This document shows, piece after piece, positions 55,766-64,000 of a stretch of 64,000 bases of DNA (position 1 is the stretch's first letter; each line of letters starts with the position of its first letter). The position numbers were made by a program, and so were the translations under genes. This stretch comes from an uncultured Lachnospiraceae bacterium (lineage in GTDB: Bacteria; Bacillota; Clostridia; Lachnospirales; Lachnospiraceae): assembly GCA_949502235.1 (NCBI GenBank), contig CATBDC010000002.1:62001-126000 (forward strand), in the 5' to 3' direction. The notes under the pieces were generated by a model, which did no database searches, was not told where the DNA came from, and saw only the letters and a program-made list of their open reading frames with translations.

Positions 55766-56827
55766 CTAACCTGCAGGAATCGCATCTATCATTAAAGTCA
55801 TATCATTGTAGAGAGCCTCTTTTGTCTCTGCTCCCATTACAACAGATATATAGGGGTTTCCTCCCATATCCTCGTCAAGCAGAATCAGACAATTCCCCGC
55901 CTGATCTGTTGTACCTGTCTTTCCGCCAATAACAGTGCCGCCCGAAGGGAGGGGCACAGCCCCGCTGGCATAATAATTGGTTGGATGAAACTCCATATCA
56001 GCAGGCGTCCCGTCTGCCTTTGTGAAATGTGCAGTATATGAGGATGCTGAAATCATATCGAGGAATTCCTGATGCTTAATACATTCATTAAATATAAGGT
56101 ACAGATCATAGGCTGTCGTATAATGCTCCTCGTGATGCAGGCCGTTTGAATTCATAAAGTGGCTGTTTGTCGCCATAAGCTCTAAGGCCTGTTCATTCAT
56201 CATATTTGCAAAGGCCTCTTCACTCCCCGCGATATGCTCCGCAATGGCAACCGCGTTATCATTGCCGGAATTTAAAATAAGGCCGTACAAAAGATCTCCC
56301 AGGGTAAAGGTATCTCCCGCTTCCAGCCCGCATACCTGCTCATCCGCCGCAAAGCTCTCTGCCGCCGCGTTTTGTGATATAGTAACAGGATCTGACAGAT
56401 TTCCGTTTTTAATAGCTACCAGTGCAGTAAGAATCTTTGTTGTACTCGCAGGGTAAAGCCTCTCATGAATACTCTTTGAAAACCTTACCCCTTTTCCGTT
56501 TATATCAAACAATGCCGCACTGCGGGCGCCTGCCGCACCTGACACACCATCCAGATATATATCCTGGGAGGCGACACAAAGCTCATCCGCATACAAAGAA
56601 GGAAACCTGTATAACGATTTTTTATACTGTTCCTTTTCATATTCAAATACAAGAGTCTGGGTCTCTTCCTGTGCCTTCTTATAGCAAATTCCCCCTAAGG
56701 CTGCTAAAAGCACCACCAGTATGACCGTAAGGACTCCTGCCCATCTTTTTCTTTTCTTTCTTATGTTTCTTTTTCTCTTCTTCTGTTTATCGGTACATTT
56801 CACGCCAGTCAAGATCTCCTCTGTCAA
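55766..56827 (-). CDS. D-alanyl-D-alanine carboxypeptidase
   Basis: 'LYPASTTKILTALVAIKN' SxxK, 'GNDNAVAIAEHIAGS', 'GGKTGTTDQAGNCL'. Confidence 0.95.
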   Translation of the reverse strand: MTEEILTGVKCTDKQKKRKRNIRKKRKRWAGVLTVILVVLLAALGGICYKKAQEETQTLVFEYEKEQYKKSLYRFPSLYADELCVASQDIYLDGVSGAAGARSAALFDINGKGVRFSKSIHERLYPASTTKILTALVAIKNGNLSDPVTISQNAAAESFAADEQVCGLEAGDTFTLGDLLYGLILNSGNDNAVAIAEHIAGSEEAFANMMNEQALELMATNSHFMNSNGLHHEEHYTTAYDLYLIFNECIKHQEFLDMISASSYTAHFTKADGTPADMEFHPTNYYASGAVPLPSGGTVIGGKTGTTDQAGNCLILLDEDMGGNPYISVVMGAETKEALYNDMTLMIDAIPAG

Positions 56828-57182
56828 TCGCCAAAATAATCAATTCCGCTGTGGCAAGGTTCGTAGCCATGGGAATATTGTAAGTATCGCACAGCCGTAT
56901 GACATCGTTTACTTCTGGTTCATGGGGCTTCGGATTCATGGGCTCCCTAAGAAAGATAAGGGCGTCAATATCGTTCTGCGCAATCTGGGCTCCAAGCTGC
57001 TGTTTCCCTCCAAGGGGCCCCGCGAGATATTTGTGAATATTTAAATTCGTCACCTCTTCAATAAGACGGCCGGTGGTTCCTGTTGCATATAGTTCATGCT
57101 TGCTTAAAATTCCGCGGTATGCGATACAGAAGTTCTGCATTAATGTCTTTTTCGAATCATGAGCAATAAGACCAATATTCAT
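56787..57182 (-). CDS. mgsA: Methylglyoxal synthase
   Basis: 'NIGLIAHDSKKTLMQNFCIAYRGILSKHELYATGTTGRLI', 'GPLGGKQQLGAQIAQND'. Confidence 0.95.
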   Translation of the reverse strand: MNIGLIAHDSKKTLMQNFCIAYRGILSKHELYATGTTGRLIEEVTNLNIHKYLAGPLGGKQQLGAQIAQNDIDALIFLREPMNPKPHEPEVNDVIRLCDTYNIPMATNLATAELIILAIDRGDLDWREMYR

Positions 57183-57194
57183 CGTTTTCACTCC

Positions 57195-58322
57195 TTACTG
57201 ATATTTTTTCGGTTGTAACCCAACATTTAAAACAAATCCTATACCAATATACAGGCTGACAAGGGATGTCAGGCCATAGCTGATAAACGGCAGCGGCACT
57301 CCTGTATTTGGGAGAATATTTGTAGCAACGCCTATATTGATAAAGCTTTGGAATCCGATAAGCCCTCCAACACCGCAGCCGATGACCTGGCCTGCCATAT
57401 CCTGGGATCGGACTCCTATTAATATACATTGTATCACAACCAGCAACAATAAAGCAATAACAATACAACTGCCAATGAAGCCTAATTCCTCCCCGATAAT
57501 CGCAAATATAAAATCCGTCTGCGGTTCCAGAATAAAATTTCCGTTTTTTACAGAGGTCGTTGTATTATTGTCAAGTCCTTTTCCTGTGAGCTGTCCTGAT
57601 CCGATGGCCATCTCTGAATTGTTCTGCTGGTAAGCCGCATCGCTGGCGTGCTCCTCAGGATTCAAAAACGCCAGGATACGCTCCTGCTGATATTCCTTTA
57701 GAAAGGGCTGGTTCGGCTGTACGGCAATCACAAGAAAAATGGCAGTTACAGGAATCAATATTAAAATGACGGCTGCGATAAAGCGGTAGCTTAATCCTCC
57801 CACATAAATCAAAAGACAAATCACAAGCGCCGTACATATGGTTGTGGACAAATTAGGCTCAATCAGAATAAGCGCCAGGGGAATGGCTGCAAGTACGGCA
57901 TATTTTATAATTGTCATCTTGTCGTTGATATTGTTCCTGTGATCCATTATAAATTTGGCAAAAAACAAAATCAGCAGTATCTTTGCAAGCTCTGATGGCT
58001 GAAAGGTCGTAAATCCCACGTCAATCCATCTCTTTGCCCCATTTACCCTCTGGCCGATGACAAGCACCATGGCAAGGCTTCCTACTGCCGCGGCATAGAT
58101 GAGCCAGTACATATTCAGCACCCACACGTAGTCAATAAGCGAAACAATCAGCATGATAATGCTTCCCACTGCCACTCCGAATATCTGTTTATTCTGAAGG
58201 CTCTCCCTGGCGCTTCCTACAACCTGCGTGCCAATAATAGACAGTGCGGTTACGAGAATAACCAGGCTGATTTTGTAATCTTTTAATTTATAAGGCTTTG
58301 TTATTATTTTGGGTAATCTCAC
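57195..58322 (-). CDS. rodA: RodA/FtsW-type SEDS glycosyltransferase
   Basis: 'GAKRWIDVGFTTFQPSELAKILLILFFAKF', 'NTGVPLPFISYGLTSLVSLYIGIG'. Confidence 0.95.
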   Translation of the reverse strand: MRLPKIITKPYKLKDYKISLVILVTALSIIGTQVVGSARESLQNKQIFGVAVGSIIMLIVSLIDYVWVLNMYWLIYAAAVGSLAMVLVIGQRVNGAKRWIDVGFTTFQPSELAKILLILFFAKFIMDHRNNINDKMTIIKYAVLAAIPLALILIEPNLSTTICTALVICLLIYVGGLSYRFIAAVILILIPVTAIFLVIAVQPNQPFLKEYQQERILAFLNPEEHASDAAYQQNNSEMAIGSGQLTGKGLDNNTTTSVKNGNFILEPQTDFIFAIIGEELGFIGSCIVIALLLLVVIQCILIGVRSQDMAGQVIGCGVGGLIGFQSFINIGVATNILPNTGVPLPFISYGLTSLVSLYIGIGFVLNVGLQPKKYQ

Positions 58323-58531
58323 GTTTCATCTCCTGCAAATGTAATCAAGATATGTGTCCTGCATATATCTACTTTAAAATTTTCCTCTGTAAGCTCCATA
58401 TATTTTGACAAAGAAGAGTAAAGCTCCCTGCATATGTTATCATAATCCCCCGGAGAACATTCTACGCGGTCTGATGTCACTAATATTCTCAGACGGTTCT
58501 TGGCGACCGCAACAGATGATTTTCTTAACAT
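58319..58531 (-). CDS. minE: Cell division topological specificity factor MinE
   Basis: Short protein between RodA and MinD; 'SVAVAKNRLRILVTSDRV'. Confidence 0.9.
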   Translation of the reverse strand: MLRKSSVAVAKNRLRILVTSDRVECSPGDYDNICRELYSSLSKYMELTEENFKVDICRTHILITFAGDET

Positions 58532-58541
58532 AATATGCCTC

Positions 58542-59333
58542 CTAGTTTTTATGGAATATATCTGTCAGTCTTGCAAAAAAACCTCTGCTGCTGTTTAGCT
58601 CCTCAAGGGGTACATCCATTCCCATAATTCTTTTGCAGATATTCAGATAAATCCTTCCCGCAGAGGAATCCATCCCGATAACCGGCTCTCCCTGATTTGT
58701 ACCTATCACAACCTGCTCGTCATCCGGGATCGCCCCGATAAGGGGGATAGACAGGATTTCTGTCACATCATCCACAGACATCATATCTCCTTTTTTCACC
58801 ATATCCATGCGGATACGGTTGATAATAAGGGCATTATCCTTAATGCGGCTTCCCTCCAGCAGACCGATAATGCGATCCGCGTCCCGGATTGCCGATACCT
58901 CCGGAGTTGTCACAATAATGGCGCGATCCGCGCCTGCAATAGCATTTTGAAATCCCTGTTCGATTCCTGCCGGACAATCCAGAAGTATGTAATCAAATTC
59001 CTCCTTAAGCTCAGATGTCAGCTTTTTCATCTGCCCCGGGGAGATTGCGGTCTTATCTCTTGTCTGCGCCGAGGGGAGCAGATACAGATTCTCATACCTC
59101 TTGTCCCTGATAAGGGCCTGCTTAAGACGGCAGGTCCCTTCTATCACATCTACCAGATTATAAACAATCTGATTTTCAAGTCCCATAACAACGTCCAGAT
59201 TACGAAGGCCTAAATCTGTGTCAATAACTATCACCTTTTTATCAAGCATTGATAATCCGGCCCCGATATTTGCTGTTGTCGTTGTCTTTCCGACCCCGCC
59301 TTTTCCTGACGTAACTACAATAACCTCGCCCAT
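58542..59333 (-). CDS. minD: Septum site-determining protein MinD
   Basis: Deviant Walker A 'TSGKGGVGKTTTTANIGAGL'. Confidence 0.97.
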   Translation of the reverse strand: MGEVIVVTSGKGGVGKTTTTANIGAGLSMLDKKVIVIDTDLGLRNLDVVMGLENQIVYNLVDVIEGTCRLKQALIRDKRYENLYLLPSAQTRDKTAISPGQMKKLTSELKEEFDYILLDCPAGIEQGFQNAIAGADRAIIVTTPEVSAIRDADRIIGLLEGSRIKDNALIINRIRMDMVKKGDMMSVDDVTEILSIPLIGAIPDDEQVVIGTNQGEPVIGMDSSAGRIYLNICKRIMGMDVPLEELNSSRGFFARLTDIFHKN

Positions 59334-59905
59334 GAATAACTTCCTCCTATAACTGGTTTTAACCTGATATCTCCGATTTTAAGCCGCCCCGGGCTCATAT
59401 GGAGAGCTGCTATGACTGCTTCGTAATTACCTCCGGCGCCTGCAATGACCGTGCCGTAAACTGTGCCTGTTACCACTACATTTCCCTTCGAGACAACTGT
59501 GGCGCCCTCTTCAATATCTCCGATAATTACTATGCTGCTTTCAGATTCAAGAATCTGCCTTCCTCTCAGTGTACCTTTATAGAACATACCGTCTTTTGCA
59601 TGGAGCTCTTTCCTGCTTTCATCCAGCACTCTTTTGTGTAGCTTTTCGGTGGAACCATCTTTATCTATAATACATAATATACGTACCTTTGCGGCCTCCT
59701 CTATTGTTTCTACAACCTGTATTTCTTCCTCCTTCGTAAAAGTGCGGCCTACAAACTCAACCGTCATTTCCGCATGGTCAAAAAAATGAGCCGATGCTTC
59801 AAATTTCCCTTTTACTGCCAAAAGCAGATCTGGATACGGCATTTCAGAATCAAGATAAAGCACAATGCCATATCTGCTGCTTTTCATAAGAACAGGCTCC
59901 CTCAC
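59315..59905 (-). CDS. minC: Septum site-determining protein MinC
   Basis: C-terminal 'GRQILESESSIVIIGDIEEGATVVSKGNVVVTGTVYGTVIAGAGGN'. Confidence 0.92.
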   Translation of the reverse strand: MREPVLMKSSRYGIVLYLDSEMPYPDLLLAVKGKFEASAHFFDHAEMTVEFVGRTFTKEEEIQVVETIEEAAKVRILCIIDKDGSTEKLHKRVLDESRKELHAKDGMFYKGTLRGRQILESESSIVIIGDIEEGATVVSKGNVVVTGTVYGTVIAGAGGNYEAVIAALHMSPGRLKIGDIRLKPVIGGSYSWARLL

Positions 59906-59922
59906 ATATCCTCTCCCTTTCC

Positions 59923-62880
59923 TTAATCTCCATGGCCGGCCGTCTCTGCAATCTCGGCTGCAGTTCCGGTAACAATCTCACTTTCTTCAGCCAGGTTATA
60001 GTAATATTTCATGACATCCCTGACGATCTCGCAGGTATATGTGGACGCATACCCGTTTGCAATCCGGGTGGCAAATGCAATCTGGGGATTCACAGCCGGT
60101 GAAAATCCCACAAAAAGTACATGATCCGGATGGGTTGTGCTTTGCTGCGCTGTACCTGTCTTTCCTGCCAGCGATGCAGTATCACTTACATTGATGTCAT
60201 AAAATGTCGCACTGTTTGCCACTGTTACCACATTTATCATTCCATTGTGAATTGCGTCCCAGGTAGAAGGCGCGATTTTATCCGCGGTGCTTTTTACCTT
60301 GGGTTCAAAGCCTTTCAGAACCTCTCCGTCCACAGCTGTCACCTTATCCACAAGGGTCAGGTCATAGACTGTCCCCTTATTTGCAACTGCCGTAATATAG
60401 CGTGCAAGCTGGCTGATGGTATAGTTATTTGTACCCTGTCCGATTGCGGAACGGACAGAGTCCTCATCGGAAATCTGTGGCTCGGCCTCTGGAATCTCCA
60501 GTCCGGTAGTATCACCCAGGCCAAACATTTCCGCATACATCTTCAGTGTATCCGTACCTTTATCGCTGGAATAATAGGCTGCTGTCGCATCTCCCTCAAG
60601 ATTATCATTTACAAGCTGTTCAAATCCTCCTTCCTCCAGGCTTAACCGGTATCCCACTTCGTAAAAATAGTTGTTGCAGGAGTTTTCGATTCCTCCCTCC
60701 AGATTAAGGTTACCGTGTGCGTCCGGATGAATCCAGCATTTCGGATTGGGCTCTACCTTTTCATAGACTCCGTGGCACGGCAGAGTCTCGTCAAGAGACA
60801 CTACCCCTTCTGTAAGCCCTGCCGCGGCAGACAGCGGCTTGTAGGTGGAACCGGGCGCCGTTCTTTCCTGTGTGGCGCTGTTGTAAAACGGACGCGACCC
60901 GTCATTTACAAGTCTGTTATAATATGCGGAATCCATTCTGTTTGCAAGCCTGTTATTATCATATCCCGGATAAGACACACAGGCAAGAACCTGTCCGCTG
61001 TTTGTATCAGTTACAACCATGGAGCCTGTACACGGCTCAAGGGCAAGCTGCCCCGGCGTTATCTCAAGGCTTTCTATCTTTGACCTTAAAAAATCATAGG
61101 CGGGCATGGCACCGGACATAAGCGCGTTGTACATCCCTTCATCATAGGGAAGAAACTCCTGTTCGTAAATCATCAGGCATATCTGCCGTCCGGTCACTGT
61201 GCCGTCACGTATCATATATTTATATAAAAGCTTGTCAAATCCATTATTTTCCTTCAGACATTCTATGGCAAAGTTGACGAGTCCCGTATAAAGCTCGCCG
61301 GAATCAGAGTACTTTTCTCCCTCTGCCACATACTTCTGAAGCCCGGAGGCATCGATCCAGTTTTTCGAGATGGCATAGTTCAGATACTGATTCACATTAA
61401 TGGACTCATCATTTGTCCATGCCTTATAGGTGTCATCCGCCGGGTCAATGGCATCAGAAAGAAGTATGGCCTCCCGGAATGTAAGAATATCATTTACAAT
61501 GTACAGAACATATGCCTGCATTTCCCTGGACATATCCTTATAGGCCGGGGCCCCCGGATTCATCAAAAGCTCCGTAAGCTCTGAAAGCTTCTGCTCTTTA
61601 TAAGCAGAAAATATGCCATATACCTCTTTTTCCGTTGCCTTCGCGTCCTCCTCACTGAAATGCTCCATATCAAGAAGCTCATTGGAGATAAAGGAGTTAT
61701 ACACATCTCCAATAGGAATAACTGCATCGCTTCCATCCTCAAGATTTGTGCGGTCGAAATCGAGTACTGGTTCCATCTTTGCAAGAATAATGCCCGCAAG
61801 CTCCTGCTCAATCACATGATAGATCACCTTCTGGAGGGACGCGTCAATCGAAAGGTAGAGATCATTGCCTGCCTTTGGATCTGACTGCGGAACTGTCTCG
61901 ATAATTTTTCCTACATTATTAACATAGAGCTTTACCTTTCCCTTTTTCCCCTTAAGGTAGGAATCCATTGCCTGTTCGATTCCGGATTTTCCTACCGTAT
62001 CGGTCATGTCATAATCCTTACGGCCGCTTTTACTTAGCTCATTATATTCTTCCCTTGATATCTGCCCCGTGTACCCGATAATATTTGCAAAGCACGCGCT
62101 GTCCGTATACCGCCTTAAGGATTCCTCCTCAATACTCACACCGGAAAGAGTATCCATATTTTCCATAATATCCGCAACCGTCTTGTCACTTACATCCTCG
62201 GCAATTGTGACAGAAAGAAACTTCTGATAGCTGTTTAATGCAATGGCATACCGGACATTTACAAGCTTCAGGATCTCTTCCTTGCTAAGCTTGTCCTGGT
62301 CAAGCCCGTAGCCATACACTTCGTCTGTACAGAGATAATCGATAATTCCCGCTGCATTCTTGTTTTTCTGCTCCTCAGTCAGATCCTCAATATAGCTCTG
62401 GCCGTACACATCAGCAATAAACCGCAGCCTCTGGGTATCATTTTCAGCAATAAACATATAATTATCATTGTGATCCAGTATAATTCCAAAGTCATTAACA
62501 ACCGTATCCCCGTTTGATTCTACAATGTTAATAACCGTGGAAATAATCTTATTCAGCTCTTCGTTTGTCTCTTCCGTTGTATCATAATCACTGTTATCCT
62601 CTATCGTTACAGAATAAGCAAGCTCATTATAAGCAAGAAGTACACCGTTCCTGTCATATATATTTCCGCGGGTTCCTTCAACCTCCTTCGTCTTCTGAAT
62701 CTGAAGCACGTACTGGTCGGCATAATCCTGTCCCCTTACAATCTGCAGATAAAAAACCCTCTGCACCAGTATGGCAGACAGAATACAGAAAACCGCGGCC
62801 GCGATAAACGCCCTGGATTTTACAGTCTCGCTTACTCTTTGCTTAATCCTTTCCCATAAACTATACAAATTTACTTGCAC
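59923..62880 (-). CDS. Penicillin-binding protein 2 with large internal insertion
   Basis: 'EGTRGNIYDRNGVLLAYNELAYSV', 'APGSTYKPLSAAAGL' SxxK, 'LAGKTGTAQ' KTG; 985 aa. Confidence 0.93.
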   Translation of the reverse strand: MQVNLYSLWERIKQRVSETVKSRAFIAAAVFCILSAILVQRVFYLQIVRGQDYADQYVLQIQKTKEVEGTRGNIYDRNGVLLAYNELAYSVTIEDNSDYDTTEETNEELNKIISTVINIVESNGDTVVNDFGIILDHNDNYMFIAENDTQRLRFIADVYGQSYIEDLTEEQKNKNAAGIIDYLCTDEVYGYGLDQDKLSKEEILKLVNVRYAIALNSYQKFLSVTIAEDVSDKTVADIMENMDTLSGVSIEEESLRRYTDSACFANIIGYTGQISREEYNELSKSGRKDYDMTDTVGKSGIEQAMDSYLKGKKGKVKLYVNNVGKIIETVPQSDPKAGNDLYLSIDASLQKVIYHVIEQELAGIILAKMEPVLDFDRTNLEDGSDAVIPIGDVYNSFISNELLDMEHFSEEDAKATEKEVYGIFSAYKEQKLSELTELLMNPGAPAYKDMSREMQAYVLYIVNDILTFREAILLSDAIDPADDTYKAWTNDESINVNQYLNYAISKNWIDASGLQKYVAEGEKYSDSGELYTGLVNFAIECLKENNGFDKLLYKYMIRDGTVTGRQICLMIYEQEFLPYDEGMYNALMSGAMPAYDFLRSKIESLEITPGQLALEPCTGSMVVTDTNSGQVLACVSYPGYDNNRLANRMDSAYYNRLVNDGSRPFYNSATQERTAPGSTYKPLSAAAGLTEGVVSLDETLPCHGVYEKVEPNPKCWIHPDAHGNLNLEGGIENSCNNYFYEVGYRLSLEEGGFEQLVNDNLEGDATAAYYSSDKGTDTLKMYAEMFGLGDTTGLEIPEAEPQISDEDSVRSAIGQGTNNYTISQLARYITAVANKGTVYDLTLVDKVTAVDGEVLKGFEPKVKSTADKIAPSTWDAIHNGMINVVTVANSATFYDINVSDTASLAGKTGTAQQSTTHPDHVLFVGFSPAVNPQIAFATRIANGYASTYTCEIVRDVMKYYYNLAEESEIVTGTAAEIAETAGHGD

Positions 62881-63379
62881 TCCTTTGTTCTTCTGCCTCT
62901 AACCTCTTGTTAACATGTAATATAATCTGATATAAAATCAAAGTTGCCAGTATGGTATATACAAGCTCCGGTATAATAATGTGCACCAGATGGTTTAAAA
63001 AATCAAAATCCCCCTTAAGGACATAGATAAAAAAGCATGTCGCGACTCCGTAAAAGAACTCACTGCTTCCAATCAGCACAAGGGGAAGCTTAATGTCCTC
63101 GTCATAATAGAGCTTTTGGAAGGAGCCGTTCATATAACCAATCACAGAAAATAAAAGCATATGAAAGCCAAGCGATGTCCCCCAGAACAAATCAAAGAAA
63201 AGTCCCGCAGTAAAGCCCACTGCCATGCCCTCCTTACGGCCCCGCATAAATCCGAAGGACGCCGTCACAATCACCAGAAGGTTGGGCCCCACCGAAGCAA
63301 ACTGAAGACCCGGAAGAATCGTGCTCTGAACCAGAAAGGCCGTCACAATAATCAGTAATATGGTAATCCTTCTCTTCAT
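62861..63379 (-). CDS. mreD: Rod shape-determining protein MreD
   Basis: TM protein between mreC and PBP2; 'GFTAGLFFDLFWGTSLGFHMLLF'. Confidence 0.92.
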   Translation of the reverse strand: MKRRITILLIIVTAFLVQSTILPGLQFASVGPNLLVIVTASFGFMRGRKEGMAVGFTAGLFFDLFWGTSLGFHMLLFSVIGYMNGSFQKLYYDEDIKLPLVLIGSSEFFYGVATCFFIYVLKGDFDFLNHLVHIIIPELVYTILATLILYQIILHVNKRLEAEEQRSASKFV

Positions 63380-64000
63380 CAGTCTTCCTTCCCTCCCGTC
63401 AAGTCCTCCTTTGTGGCGGTGATAACAAGAACCTCCTGGAGCTTACTGAAATCAACAGCCGGCGTAATATATCCCGAACGGGTCAGGTTGTTGGAATCCA
63501 CTTCAATCTCACTGATATACCCTATGAACAGACCCTGGACAAATCTGTCACTTACGTGGGAGGTTACCACCTGCTCCCCCACCTCTATAACGTTATCATT
63601 ATTCTGAAGCTTTTCAAACCGAAGCCTTCCGTCAGAAATCAGCTTTAAATCTCCTCTAATCATACAGGTATCCGAAGTAGAAAGCACCATGCCGCTTACA
63701 TTGCTCGCATCGTCAATCAGGGAACGAACCTTCGCATAATCCGGGGCAACCTCTGTTACAATCCCTACCAGGCCGCTTCCGGCAAGTACATTGCAGTTTA
63801 CCTTCACGCCATCATTGCTTCCCTTATCTATCGTAAAATCACTGAACCAGTTGCTTCCATTATTAGCGATTACATGAGCTCCGATTTTATCATAATCCGA
63901 ATAGTTTTCATCCAGCTTATAGAGCTCCCTTAGCCTGTCCAGTTCATACTGCTCCTGTCTAAGTCTTGTATTTTCAATGGTAAGCTCATCCACCTTGGCC
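63379..64000 (-). CDS. mreC: Rod shape-determining protein MreC (truncated by window edge; frame stays open to 64000)
   Basis: 'VIANNGSNWFSDFTIDKGSNDGVKVNCNVLAGSGLVGIVTEV'; no start before the edge needed. Confidence 0.93.
   Translation of the reverse strand, partial: AKVDELTIENTRLRQEQYELDRLRELYKLDENYSDYDKIGAHVIANNGSNWFSDFTIDKGSNDGVKVNCNVLAGSGLVGIVTEVAPDYAKVRSLIDDASNVSGMVLSTSDTCMIRGDLKLISDGRLRFEKLQNNDNVIEVGEQVVTSHVSDRFVQGLFIGYISEIEVDSNNLTRSGYITPAVDFSKLQEVLVITATKEDLTGGKED

Overview
The window looks like a low/mid-GC Clostridia chromosome, Lachnospiraceae-like (inferred from gene content and order). Most of it is conserved. It carries a lexA / LysM (yneA-like) divergon, an L21-Prp-L27-Obg-YhbY-NadD-YqeK-RsfS operon, a T-box-controlled TrpB-like gene, a lspA-ylmH-sepF-yggS block and a mreCD-PBP2-minCDE-rodA block on the minus strand. 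The first 22 kb are a patchwork of regulators: two ECF sigma/anti-sigma pairs, MerR/TipA, AraC, MarR, a Bce-like two-component/ABC module, a DrrAB-like ABC pair, a Y-family polymerase with YolD, a RyR-domain membrane protein and a hemerythrin-REC fusion. The clearest accessory segment is 21.8-25.8 kb. A scar made of fragments of a GH1 glucosidase, mannose-6-P isomerase and an IS110 transposase is followed by an apparently self-contained two-gene locus: a 65-aa small protein and a 778-aa protein with an HELGH zinc-protease-type motif and an FRG-domain-like C-terminus. I rate that locus the best candidate for something undescribed. Other notable signals are: a response regulator whose DNA-binding wing is removed by an apparent ~7-nt deletion; paired LexA boxes with identical geometry at the polymerase and lexA/LysM promoters; a 22-codon internal-deletion remnant of an AAA-ATPase; a ~139-bp palindromic MITE-like element whose end motif recurs twice; an orphan truncated HicB; an unlisted 51-aa membrane peptide next to DUF3781; and a Trp-specifier T-box. 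No CRISPR, tRNA or rRNA genes were seen. Family names come from reading the translations; no searches were run.
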